Assembly (NCBI RefSeq): GCF_023238205.1
Contig: NZ_CP096662.1
Coordinates: 104,597-168,596 of the forward strand
Reading direction: 5' to 3'
From: Halorussus limi
GTDB taxonomy: Archaea > Halobacteriota > Halobacteria > Halobacteriales > Haladaptataceae
DNA: 64,000 nt
In this document: in pieces, positions 9,365-17,512 of the stretch
How the letters are laid out: each line of letters starts with the position of its first letter
Position numbering within the stretch: the stretch's first letter is position 1
Notes under the pieces: generated by a model
What the model was told of the DNA's origin: nothing
Databases searched by the model: none
The model's input: the letters and a program-made list of their open reading frames with translations, nothing else
Translations under genes and position numbers: made by a program

Positions 9365-10288
9365 TCAGGATAGTCGCACCTCGTAGTCAGCCGCCAGCTT
9401 CTGGAACTCGTCCCACTCCGGGAGCCGGTCATCGTCGACCTCGCCGTGCGTCTCGAGGTAGCGGAGCAAGGCGTCGATTCCGTCTTCGAGGCCATACTTC
9501 GCCGCCTGCTCTCGGAGGTCCTCATCGTCGACGTCGACGTTGCTGAGCAGGAGGAGACAGTACGAGCGGTGGCGGCTGCCGTCGTCGATTAGCAGCGTGT
9601 GACAACACAGCTCCGCCGGCGAGACTGCGTCGAGTTCCTCGGAGTAGACGTAGTAGCGGTGGCCGGTGAGCAGGAACTGGAGGTCGAAGGCCGCGAACCG
9701 AGCGAGGCCGGTTTCGTGGAACGCCTCCGCGTCGATCTCCATCTCGGCCTGGAGGAGGAATTCGTCGTAGTCCTCCCAGAGAATCGTGCCCTTCGGGGCA
9801 ACGGCTTCGAGGCGATGGCGATGGAGATGGTGTGTGAGTTCACGGGCGAACTCGTGGAGGCGGTCGAAGTCGGCGTTGAACTCGTAGCGGCCGTCGTCCG
9901 TCCCGACGAGCCCACGGTCGCGAAACCGCTTGAGGATGCGGTTGACCGTGTTGCGGTAGTTGTCGCTCCGGTCGGCGATCTCGGAGACGGTTCGCGGCTG
10001 GTCGAGGTAGTACAGCACCTCGAGTGCCTTCCCGGTCAGCAGCTCGGGGAACTCGATGTGGGAGTGCTGGCGGACGAGGTCCCGATAGAGTTCGACGGCG
10101 CGAGCATCCGACGGGACGACTCGTTTTCGCCGGCCATCGCGTTCAGTGTAGACGAGCCCCTTCTCGACGAGGTCGGCGACGGCACGAGAGAGGTAACTCT
10201 CGCTGTGGTCGAGCTTCGTCGCGAGTTCGGAGATCGTGTCGCCGCGGTCGACCGTGGCGAGGGCCTCGAGTTCGATACGCCGGAGCAC
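9365..10288 (-). CDS. Two-HTH MarR-like transcriptional regulator
   Basis: The 307-residue protein has one winged HTH at residues 10-55 (TISELATKLDHSESYLSRAVADLVEKGLVY) and a second near 95-130 (TVSEIADRSDNYRNTVNRILKRFRDRGLV). A C-terminal alpha/beta region has LCCHTLLIDDGSRHRSYCLLLL. The start is GTG 10288. This haloarchaeal architecture is often found near nucleotidyltransferase-like genes, but no partner lies adjacent here. A nested palindrome covering a TATA-like element lies directly upstream, so negative autoregulation is likely. Confidence 0.75.
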   Translation of the reverse strand: MLRRIELEALATVDRGDTISELATKLDHSESYLSRAVADLVEKGLVYTERDGRRKRVVPSDARAVELYRDLVRQHSHIEFPELLTGKALEVLYYLDQPRTVSEIADRSDNYRNTVNRILKRFRDRGLVGTDDGRYEFNADFDRLHEFARELTHHLHRHRLEAVAPKGTILWEDYDEFLLQAEMEIDAEAFHETGLARFAAFDLQFLLTGHRYYVYSEELDAVSPAELCCHTLLIDDGSRHRSYCLLLLSNVDVDDEDLREQAAKYGLEDGIDALLRYLETHGEVDDDRLPEWDEFQKLAADYEVRLS

Positions 10289-10290
10289 GG

Positions 10291-10340
10291 TGTAACATAG
10301 TACGAAACTTGTATATAAAGAAGTTTCGAGGAGTGTTACA
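10291..10340 (-). promoter_or_regulatory. Promoter with nested palindromes for the two-HTH regulator
   Basis: Inner arms GAAACTT (10304-10310) and AAGTTTC (10321-10327) flank GTATATAAAG, which on the minus strand is a TATA box about 27 bp from the GTG start. Outer arms TGTAACA (10291-10297) and TGTTACA (10334-10340) are also perfect. The symmetry suggests two dimer sites that occlude TBP. Confidence 0.6.
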
Positions 10341-10372
10341 GACAGAGAGGAACAAGAGCTTTCCCCATCGCC

Positions 10373-10413
10373 TTAACCAACAAAACTATGGATAGAGAGT
10401 CCGTGTTGGTTAA
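10373..10413. repeat. TTAACCAACA inverted repeat, copy 3
   Basis: Arms TTAACCAACA and TGTTGGTTAA are separated by about 21 nt. It ends 14 bp before the ATG of the first origin-linked 108-residue gene, a position shared with copy 6 at the second origin. Confidence 0.92.
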
Positions 10414-10427
10414 CACGGAGAGAGTCG

Positions 10428-10754
10428 ATGTCCTACGAACCCCCGACCCCACCGGCGAACCTCCCAACGGAGATCGTCAACACTCTCAACGAAGCCTCAT
10501 CGGAGCATCTTCGGGACGTTGCCAGCTACGCCGAGGCGTTGGCCGAATACAAGGAGCGTGAAGCTCGTCTCGAGGAGAAAGAGGCGGACGACGCCGACAT
10601 CGAGGAGCGCCCCGATGACCTCCCGGACGACGTGCCAGCGAAGGCGACGATCACGATCAAGGAGATCAACGACAACCGCTACTACTACTGGCAGTGGCGG
10701 GAAGGCGATTCAGTGACGTCGAAGTACAAGGGGCCGGTGAATCCCGACAAGTAG
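10428..10754 (+). CDS. Origin-associated DUF6788-like protein, paralog 1
   Basis: The 108-residue protein begins MSYEPPTPPANLPTEIVNTL, has a charged helix at residues 30-62, then IEERPDDLPDDVPAKATITIKEINDNR and YYYWQWREGDSVTSKYKGPV. The last part resembles short haloarchaeal DUF6788-like proteins (recalled, not searched). A close paralog lies at 33852-34175. In both cases the gene follows a TTAACCAACA inverted repeat and precedes ORB-like repeats and a cdc6 gene. A role in replication or plasmid maintenance is inferred from this repeated context; a DNA-binding function is possible but not shown. Confidence 0.75.
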   Translation: MSYEPPTPPANLPTEIVNTLNEASSEHLRDVASYAEALAEYKEREARLEEKEADDADIEERPDDLPDDVPAKATITIKEINDNRYYYWQWREGDSVTSKYKGPVNPDK

Positions 10755-10811
10755 ATGAGATTGAACTGTAGTCCGGTGTTCTTTTCAGTACCATTAGAGA
10801 CGTCGCAGACG

Positions 10812-11142
10812 ACACCCCCCAGAGTGTGAATGGGTCCGGTCAACCCGGACTGAAACTCGAAGGGAGAGGACATCCACCCCACGTTTCCGTCGTTTCTCCA
10901 CCGTTTCCGCATCATCGATGGTACCGACGACAAAGAAATCGTAGGACACACCCCCCGTTTTCGAGTTGTAAATGGGAGAGGGAAAAGGGAAAGTACAGTA
11001 CATCGACCGGCACGTCAAATCTCTTGGCTCACTCACCCCCCGTTTTCGAGTAGTAACGAGACATTCCGACGAATGACACCCCCCATTTTCGAGTTGTAAC
11101 GCACCGCGCGGGATACGAACACCCCCCGTTTTCGAGAAGTAA
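10812..11142. repeat. ORB-like repeat cluster, origin 1, cdc6-proximal side
   Basis: Six copies are visible. Two near the 108-residue gene are of the type shared with origin 2: CACCCCCCAGAGTGTGAATG (10813-10832) and CCACCCCACGTTTCCGTCG (near 10874). Four are origin-1 type with core CCCCGTTTTCGAGTTGTAA or close variants, at about 10947-10971, 11033-11056, 11076-11100 and 11119-11142. G-rich/C-rich tracts followed by a TGTAA end fit archaeal origin recognition boxes. All run in the plus orientation. Confidence 0.85.
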
Positions 11143-11165
11143 GTGTGAGGAGAATACGGGCGAGA

Positions 11166-12665
11166 TTAGTTTTTACTTCGGAACTGCTTCAGCCGTTCGC
11201 GGACAACCGCTCTGATAGTCGCCTCCTCGTGAGCTAGATCTTCGAACCGGGAATCCTCACGGATCGTCTCCATGATCGTTTCCGGATCCTCGGAGAGGGA
11301 GAAATACATATGCACTCCTCTGCCTCGCCCCTTGCCCCGACGCTCGAAGTCCAGTACACCGTACGTACTCTGCTCTGTGACGTGATTTACGAACGTCTCG
11401 CGGCTGTACTGGTCCGCATCCATCGTATCGGCAATGAATTGATACGTCTTGAACGCAGGTCCAGCAGGGATCCACTCAGGATGTTCTCTTGCGTAGTGGG
11501 CAGTGGCCGCCACAGCGTAGATGGAGAGTTTCTTTTGAGTGGAGATCCCACTAATATGGCGAAGTTTTCGATTTTCGGTGTATTTTTCCTGAGCATCACG
11601 GACATCAGTCTCGATAACCGTGTCAGCCCCACGCCGCTCGGCTAATTCACCAGCCCATCTGAGGAGATCAATCGCTTTCCGCGCATCCCCGTGCGTTTGG
11701 GAGCCGAACGCAGCAACAAGCGGAACAACGTCATCTGCAAGTGAGTCTGGCTTGAAGGCGTCCCGCCGGTTGCGGAGAATACTACGGAGTTGGTTCGCAT
11801 CGTAATCATCAAAGAAGATGTCGTCAGGGTTGTAAGAACTCTGTGCGCGGCTGTTGAGGTCCTTCATAAAGTCGGCGTAGTTCGTGATCGTCGTGAGCGA
11901 GATGGGACCATCAAAGTCGGCGAGTTTGCGAGCCCGTGAAAGCTGGTAGATGAGAGAATTGTACTCTGCTTCCTGATACGGCCCCTCGAGCATATCGATC
12001 TCATCAAGAATGAAGATGACACCGTCATAATACTCTCGCATGAGTTCGTACAGTCGCTCCAGCTTCTGATCCGTTGAGACACCGGTTTGGGGAACACCAG
12101 GATCAACGCCGAGGTCGTCGGCAGCAGCTTTGACTAACCGATAGACAGCCCGATCTGCTGTCTTCGGCCCCTCGCAGTTGATTGAGATGACCCCGAAGGT
12201 CTTGCCTTGGGATTCACACAGTTCGACGATCTGTTTGCAGACCGCATGAATGATGAGCGACTTCCCAGTTCCAGAAGGACCACTCAGAAGCATATCCGGG
12301 ATCCCTTCATTCTGGAGGACCGGTTTTAGGTTGTCGACGACACGGCCTAGCTGGTCGTCACGACCGACGATACGGTCCTCGTCGATGATGGTATCTGACC
12401 GGACGAGGTCTTTGTTCGCGAAGACCCCGCCGGACGACTCGGTTTGGAGCCGATCACGAATTGAGATGCCGCCACCGTCGCCATTAGTTGCATCTTGAGA
12501 CGAATCGGCGGGATCTGATCCGTTTTCGAAGGTCGTTTGTGACGTGCCAGAAGACGCCACCTCCTCATCCGTCGATTCAGGAGTTTCAGGATCAGCAGCA
12601 GAAGATTGACGATCCTCCTCACCTTCCGGATTATTCGATCCTGCTCTACGTCCCTCTCGTCCCAT
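11166..12665 (-). CDS. cdc6: Orc1/Cdc6 replication initiator 1
   Basis: The 499-residue AAA+ initiator has Walker A GPSGTGKS at 129-136 and Walker B VIFILDEID at about 216-224. It has a sensor region (TTITNYADFM) and a C-terminal winged helix (from about residue 410). The N-terminal 90 residues are acidic and low-complexity, longer than in most family members, and could be an initiator-specific tail. ORB-like repeats flank the gene on both sides, so it probably recognises the CCCCGTTTTCGAGTTGTAA class and recruits the MCM helicase. The start is ATG 12665. Confidence 0.93.
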   Translation of the reverse strand: MGREGRRAGSNNPEGEEDRQSSAADPETPESTDEEVASSGTSQTTFENGSDPADSSQDATNGDGGGISIRDRLQTESSGGVFANKDLVRSDTIIDEDRIVGRDDQLGRVVDNLKPVLQNEGIPDMLLSGPSGTGKSLIIHAVCKQIVELCESQGKTFGVISINCEGPKTADRAVYRLVKAAADDLGVDPGVPQTGVSTDQKLERLYELMREYYDGVIFILDEIDMLEGPYQEAEYNSLIYQLSRARKLADFDGPISLTTITNYADFMKDLNSRAQSSYNPDDIFFDDYDANQLRSILRNRRDAFKPDSLADDVVPLVAAFGSQTHGDARKAIDLLRWAGELAERRGADTVIETDVRDAQEKYTENRKLRHISGISTQKKLSIYAVAATAHYAREHPEWIPAGPAFKTYQFIADTMDADQYSRETFVNHVTEQSTYGVLDFERRGKGRGRGVHMYFSLSEDPETIMETIREDSRFEDLAHEEATIRAVVRERLKQFRSKN

Positions 12666-12794
12666 TATGAACCCCCTCGAACTCTGGGTATAAAAATATG
12701 GACCCTTGTGGAGTTGTAACCGGGCGAAAACAGGCTATCTAACGACTACAGCCCCGTATCCTCTGGATGAGTCAGATACCGTCTTCGGAATCTA

Positions 12795-13189
12795 TCACCC
12801 TCCGTTGTCGAGTTGTAACAGTTCGACGAAGCTCGCTGTCGTCGATCTTCCTCGATGACCCGGACCCCCCGTTTTCGAGTTGTAAGATGTGGGGCGGTAA
12901 TACACCTGGTTCGATGCTCCCACCCTCACGTTGTAAGGAGAAGTGAGTCGAGGTAGGTCTCGGAGCAAAATCCACATAATCCGGATTTTGTGAATGATGC
13001 CCAGGGTGATACAGTGTTTCTCACACTCCCCGTTTTCGAGTAGTAAGCGCCAGAATAGTTGCGAAAGAACGACGCTCGTAGAATCCGTTCACGAGTGAGA
13101 GGAATGCCGGAATTCGGACATGATTGCTGGGGAAGCCGCGTTGGTGATCTCGAATGTTTCACCCCCTCCCCCCTTTTTCGAGTTGTAAG
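12795..13189. repeat. ORB-like repeats, origin 1, upstream of cdc6-1
   Basis: Plus-oriented copies occur at about 12795-12819, 12863-12885, 13022-13046 and 13159-13189, the last with an extended C tract before CTTTTTCGAGTTGTAAG. A degenerate copy lies at 12920-12938. They share the origin-1 core and are spaced irregularly. The last one faces an inverted copy at 13526-13552. Confidence 0.85.
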
Positions 13190-13552
13190 TCGCGGGGGAA
13201 CAGGCCATCCAAGCCGTTGCGTAACGAGAGGTGAGGTGACTAAAGTTGGTGTAGAGGCGGTGAGACGCAATAATACACGGGATGAGAACCACGAATGCGC
13301 TGAAGTTGTCCTCTACATCCCGAGACATCAATCGTCTAGCTGAGCTAGATGATATATTTTCTATGTCTCTAGTGCGGTTATGGTAAGGCAATGTGTGATA
13401 TAAACTTTCGCATTTCTAGTTCCTAGTTAGAAAATGAGGCACTCAGCCACTCTATCGCGTATATCCGCCACAATCGGCTGTTTTGCAGTCCCTCCTGCTG
13501 TTCACCCCTCCCCGCCGTCACGAGTTTACAACTCGAAAAAGGGGGGAGGGGT
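13159..13552. other. Putative replication origin 1 (inverted ORBs around AT-rich stretch)
   Basis: A plus-strand ORB with a long C tract (13159-13189) faces a minus-strand copy (13526-13552, reading TTACAACTCGAAAAAGG in plus). Between them, 13330-13440 is strikingly AT-rich for this replicon and would serve as the duplex-unwinding element. The geometry matches known haloarchaeal origins next to cdc6 genes. Confidence 0.8.
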
Positions 13553-13554
13553 CG

Positions 13555-13785
13555 TCAGGTCCAGTCCGTGATACCGACTATATGTGTTCCGTTGAGTTCT
13601 CGTCGGATGTCGTTCCGATCCCAGTCAATAGGTGCCAGTATGCTCTCGACGGCTCGGACCAACTGCGACTCGTAGTACGACTCGATTTCCTCTTGGCATT
13701 CGATTCGCCAAGCATCGCGTCGCTAAGCCCTTGATGCCCGAAGCAGGCGACGAGGATCCACTTCAGTGCTCCGACCGAGTTCCCC
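13555..13785 (-). pseudogene. Remnant of a family-B DNA polymerase gene
   Basis: Reading the minus strand, one frame gives ALKWILVACFGHQGLSDA, matching motif B of the intact polB at 36994-39165 (ALKWILVACFGYQGFSNA). A different frame then gives SYYESQLVRAVESILAPIDW, matching that polymerase near its C-terminus, and ends at TGA 13555. About 240 residues between these parts and everything upstream of motif B are missing, and the two parts are out of frame. The fragment is clearly dead. Its place beside origin 1 mirrors intact polB beside origin 2. Confidence 0.85.
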
Positions 13786-13860
13786 GTACATATCGGACTA
13801 CCATGAAATCGTGTCTATCAACTCATCTGTCAAATGAAGATGCCCGTAAAATAGTCCGAA

Positions 13861-14820
13861 TCAGCTTGCTGATGTCGTCTGGAACGCATTATGCTGGACG
13901 ACGAGCGTTGTCCAATACACGTCCCCTTGGTACCGAACCAGATACGTGCCGCTCAGGTCACCTTCACCCTCCTCGTCGAGCCCGTGGGCCTGTTCGTGTC
14001 CGCGAAACCGGTCTGCGAGCGCCACAAGCGCATCAGACGGTGTCTCATCGGGCCCGACAACATACGGTCCATCTGCGATCGTCGTCTCGACGATCTCTCG
14101 CTGGGCGTCTGGAAGGTCCGAAAGTTCGAATGTAAACCGCTCGCGCATCTGTTGGCCGTACTCGGCGGCCGTCGCCACCTGGTCGGCCGTGTAACGATAG
14201 GTGTTTAGCGTCGTGTCGTACGCGTCGTCGACGACCCATTCGGCTTCAGCCCCGTCGTCCCAGGTGATATACGAGTACTCCGACTCGGGGACGAGGACGG
14301 ATTGTTCGCGTTCGGCGTCCGTATAGAGGAACGTCGTCCCGATTCCCACCGGATCACCATCGGCGAGCCCGTGGGCGGCAAATTCTTCTTGATCAGCTTC
14401 GGGGAGAGCAGCGAACTGGATCGCCTCTGACTCGGTCACCGTGCCGGTGACGATATCCACCTTCACGGAGTACCTGGTAGACGGCGTTTCCTCGATCACC
14501 TCGTATGCCAACTCGTAGACGTCGTCTTGGTAGGCGATGTGTTGCTGTTCGGGGAGTGGCGGCCGTGTCGCCTTCGTTGTCGCGCCACCGTCGAGAATCC
14601 GATCGAACAGTTGCGCCGTTTCGTCGTTGCCTTCAGCGGGGCGGACTGTATAGAGGACCTTCGTTGGGAGTTTCGCGTCGGCAATCGGTGTCAGTTCGAG
14701 GCGTGCTGTAGGGGCCTCTGCAGCGGCGTTGCTTCCCCCCAACCCACCGGGGCTGGTACAGCCAGCGATTACTGCGGGGAGGGACGTGGCGGCGGTCGCG
14801 AGGAGGGCACGGCGGCGCAT
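13861..14820 (-). CDS. Tat-exported haloarchaeal lipoprotein
   Basis: The 319-residue protein has a twin-arginine signal (MRRRALLATAATSLPAVIAGC) ending in a lipobox with Cys21, then a low-complexity linker typical of cell-surface lipoproteins. The mature part is acidic, with repeated strand-turn segments (YTVRPAEGNDETAQLFDRI, DDVYELAYEVIEETPSTRYSVKVDIV). No enzymatic motif is recognised. It is likely anchored on the outer face of the membrane. Copy 4 of the TTAACCAACA repeat lies 90 bp upstream of its start. Confidence 0.8.
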   Translation of the reverse strand: MRRRALLATAATSLPAVIAGCTSPGGLGGSNAAAEAPTARLELTPIADAKLPTKVLYTVRPAEGNDETAQLFDRILDGGATTKATRPPLPEQQHIAYQDDVYELAYEVIEETPSTRYSVKVDIVTGTVTESEAIQFAALPEADQEEFAAHGLADGDPVGIGTTFLYTDAEREQSVLVPESEYSYITWDDGAEAEWVVDDAYDTTLNTYRYTADQVATAAEYGQQMRERFTFELSDLPDAQREIVETTIADGPYVVGPDETPSDALVALADRFRGHEQAHGLDEEGEGDLSGTYLVRYQGDVYWTTLVVQHNAFQTTSAS

Positions 14821-14909
14821 AGTCGTGATTCCTCGGAGACGCTCGAAAAGCCTTGTGTCGGACGGACAAAGACAGCCAAAGCTTCGGAAACAGTAGAGTG
14901 GGTGAATTA

Positions 14910-14950
14910 TTAACCAACAAAATCTGTTTCTGATTCGAATTGTTGGTTAA
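14910..14950. repeat. TTAACCAACA inverted repeat, copy 4
   Basis: Arms TTAACCAACAA and TTGTTGGTTAA are separated by 19 nt. It lies upstream of the lipoprotein gene, with no confirmed gene on its right for about 640 bp. Confidence 0.92.
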
Positions 14951-15589
14951 CACACCGTACGTGTCTACTACCGAGTTTGGACTGTGAACGAGTGTCCTCT
15001 TAGGATATCGATAGGATGAATTGTAGTGCTGTCTCTCTTATATCGAAATCCCGTCGGGCAATTTTGAGTGGGATTAACGCCTTGAATTCGCCGGAATCGG
15101 GGTTTCTTTCGGTGTGGTCCGAGAGAGCGCAGCCATCCAGCGAGGCGTTCTTGACACAGAGCCATTCGTGGCTCACATCGGTACTCCCCGAATTTCACCC
15201 GCTTACCCCGTGGTCGAGCAATTTTAGCGAAATAGTGGTGAGTCGGCAGCTCGTCGAGGTACTTTCTACGCTCTCAAATCGGCCCGACGAGATTCTTCTG
15301 CAATTTGAGGCCGTTATTTCGCCTTGCATATCGCGGGTTTCGTCCAAAGAAAGAGGCGATATGCAGTGTGCGAAGGTCGCCGGCTCTCTTAGGCCGAGGG
15401 GCCATCTCTGGGGTCCTGCTTTCCGAAATGTATCAGCTTGAGAGCACAGTATCGTCTACTGAGTCACCGGAACGTTCGTCGTCCCAACGACCAGCCTGAG
15501 GTATCAGGTTTGCCTCCTCGAGAGCCCTGTCTGTGAGTCCGTCTCATGGAGCCCTGATGTTGATGACCGCGGCGCGCATCCTGTAGGAT
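14951..15589. other. Stretch without a convincing gene
   Basis: An open frame of 141 codons starts at 15016 on the plus strand, but its product is rich in Ser, Arg and Pro rather than acidic residues and shows no domain. No repeats, tRNAs or IS ends are evident. It may be a decayed region. Confidence 0.5.
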
Positions 15590-15943
15590 ATGGACTGTCC
15601 TGCGTGCGGTGGCCCGGTCACGCTCGAGGTCGGGCCGGACCGACCGCCGTCGACGTCACTGTCCAATGCGGTTCTCGATGCTGCTGAAGACGAGCGTCTC
15701 GACGTCGTCCGGACGTGCTGGGACTGTGGGTGGCAAGAGGAGCATCGGCTCCGCGTCGAGGCAATCGATACGACCGCCGGCGATGCGGACGCGATCGAGC
15801 GAGCCCGCCTTCTGGAGAAGATCACCGATGAACTCGCGGCTATCGAGGCTCTCGGGACGCTGGAGGACACGCTCACGGAGGTTCGTCGACAGCGACGGCT
15901 GAAGCCAGCCGTGGAAGACACGAACGAGAACGCGACGGAGTAA
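15590..15943 (+). CDS. Zinc-ribbon protein
   Basis: The 117-residue acidic protein starts MDCPACGGPV and has a second cysteine pair in RTCWDCGWQEEHRL, forming a CxxC...CxxC zinc ribbon over residues 3-46. An alpha-helical region (residues 62-105) follows. It is the first of three closely spaced plus-strand genes. Small ribbons of this kind often support transcription or nucleic-acid binding; the specific function is unknown. Confidence 0.75.
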   Translation: MDCPACGGPVTLEVGPDRPPSTSLSNAVLDAAEDERLDVVRTCWDCGWQEEHRLRVEAIDTTAGDADAIERARLLEKITDELAAIEALGTLEDTLTEVRRQRRLKPAVEDTNENATE

Positions 15944-15945
15944 GT

Positions 15946-16278
15946 ATGATGACCGACGCTGAGCCTCTCTATGACGTTCGTAAGCGAACCGACAACCCTG
16001 CGCACCCATCGGTCGATGACGTCGTCGACTCCGTCCTCGAGCGAGCAGAGCACCCACGAGCGGATCACCAAGACGCTCACCTGGACGAAGCGTTGGCGAC
16101 TGTCGTCGACAGATATGGCTCAGAGACTGTCCGGACCATTATCCAGCGCGTGCTCGTCGACGACGAGCCGTTTCGAACTGCTACGGTGGACCTCGACGTC
16201 GACAACATCGACGGCGTTCGAATCGGGACAGCAGCCACCCGGTTCCTGGCAGAGCTGCCCGCACAGCGTGACGATTGA
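15946..16278 (+). CDS. Hypothetical acidic protein in zinc-ribbon gene cluster
   Basis: This 110-residue acidic protein starts 2 bp after the stop of the zinc-ribbon gene, so the two are probably co-transcribed. It is mainly helical (VDDVVDSVLERAEHP, LDEALATVVDRYGSETVRTIIQRVL), with no membrane or metal-binding features. The family is not recognised. Confidence 0.65.
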   Translation: MMTDAEPLYDVRKRTDNPAHPSVDDVVDSVLERAEHPRADHQDAHLDEALATVVDRYGSETVRTIIQRVLVDDEPFRTATVDLDVDNIDGVRIGTAATRFLAELPAQRDD

Positions 16279-16369
16279 GTTCGACGCCTCCGATTCCTGA
16301 CGCTCAGAGCGTGTGCTCTGCGCAAGCCCCGAAACCGTTACGAGCGTCTGTCCGAAACGTACGCATCGT

Positions 16370-16849
16370 ATGGACCCAAGCGACGAGCTGCAGCGAGTTC
16401 ATTTTCACTCGCCGGCGTCTCTCGTCGAGCGCCTCGACGCCATTGCGGAGGTCTACGACACGAACCGATCAGACCTGCTCGTCGAGGCTCTCCGCGAGTA
16501 TCTCGACAAGACCGCGGACAGTGAACCGTTCCAGGAGCTCGTCGCGACGACATACTACGACGACCAGCTCGACTTCGAGACGGTCACGCAGCTGGTCGGC
16601 GCCGAGCCCGCTCAGCGGTTCCGCCTCCTCAAAGCGGTTCTCGAGGACGAGCCACTCGATCTCGCTGCCCCTGACGACGTCGACGTCTACGATGGCGACG
16701 CGACGGCGGTTGACGCCGAGGTCCGGCGGCTGTACGAGCAGTATCAGGCGGCCGAGACCGACGCCGAGCGTCGCAAGATTGCCCTCAAGATGGGGGCCTT
16801 CGACGGCCGGCGGCACGCGGAGATCTACGCTGCACTCCAGGACGAGTAA
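16370..16849 (+). CDS. Ribbon-helix-helix protein with C-terminal extension
   Basis: ATG 16370 gives 159 residues. Residues 9-47 (VHFHSPASLVERLDAIAEVY and RSDLLVEALREYLDK) form a CopG-like ribbon-helix-helix DNA-binding fold. The rest is acidic and helical, including RLYEQYQAAETDAERRKIAL. It follows the zinc-ribbon pair by 91 bp. RHH proteins usually regulate plasmid copy, partition or toxin operons; no toxin gene is adjacent. Confidence 0.75.
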   Translation: MDPSDELQRVHFHSPASLVERLDAIAEVYDTNRSDLLVEALREYLDKTADSEPFQELVATTYYDDQLDFETVTQLVGAEPAQRFRLLKAVLEDEPLDLAAPDDVDVYDGDATAVDAEVRRLYEQYQAAETDAERRKIALKMGAFDGRRHAEIYAALQDE

Positions 16850-17512
16850 CGAGTTTTTGCCATATCAGCGACGGAGTCCTGCGTGACTGGCCGGCTCATC
16901 GACACTAGAGGAATCTCGACAGCTAACTCCCTTTGCCATCAGGGTCACGTCCGTCGAGTTTGCTCGCGAGATACTGCTCCCTGCTCGCGTGGTATCAGAG
17001 CGAGCTATTAGAAAGCCACCGGCCGCCTCGCTCTTTCTGAGTCCGCTAGGGCGATGAATGGTTCACCGAGCGACGTGGCCGGCTGGACGGGTGTGTACGT
17101 ACCAGCTCGCGCCGCTCGCCGCTGCCGCCCTCCGCGTCGCTCGCGACCGACCATTCCGGGCGGTCTGCCTGCAGTAGCGGGCGGACTGCCGGGCTAAAGT
17201 GGATGTGCCCTCGACGCCAGCGCTTCACCCGTTCGGGTCCTGCGGACCTCGGCACAGCCGACCGCGACGGACGTGGTTGCGTCGCGGCGAACGGGGAATG
17301 CGCTGGCAGCTCGCTCCGGGCGGGTCGGCGCGCGGCGCTGGTTGTGGTCCCTCCGTGCGGGCGCGCTCTCGCTCGCGCCCGGTAGGGCGCTCGCGAAGGC
17401 GCGAGCGAGAGCGCGCAGACGGCTCTGTCGGTCGTGACGTCGGGGAAATCCCCGTGCTGGAACACGGGGGTGTCGGGCGCTGTAGTGAGCGCCTTCAGGT
17501 GCTAGCACACCA
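16850..17512. other. Intergenic region with strong hairpins before tfb
   Basis: No gene is convincing here. A perfect 19-bp inverted repeat (arms 17361-17379 and 17398-17416, GC-rich, 18-nt spacer) would form a very stable hairpin. A second smaller hairpin follows at about 17446-17465 (CCCCGTG / CACGGGG). These lie 97 and about 48 bp before the TFB start and may form a structured leader or a terminator for upstream transcription. Confidence 0.55.

Noticed and set aside
10812..13552. Possible CRISPR array from repeated C-rich units
   Set aside because: Spacing is irregular, units are degenerate, one copy is inverted, and a cdc6 gene sits between them; origin recognition boxes explain them better.
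15016..15441. 141-codon open frame
   Set aside because: Ser/Arg/Pro-rich composition unlike haloarchaeal proteins, no domain, no clear promoter; reported only as an unassigned stretch.
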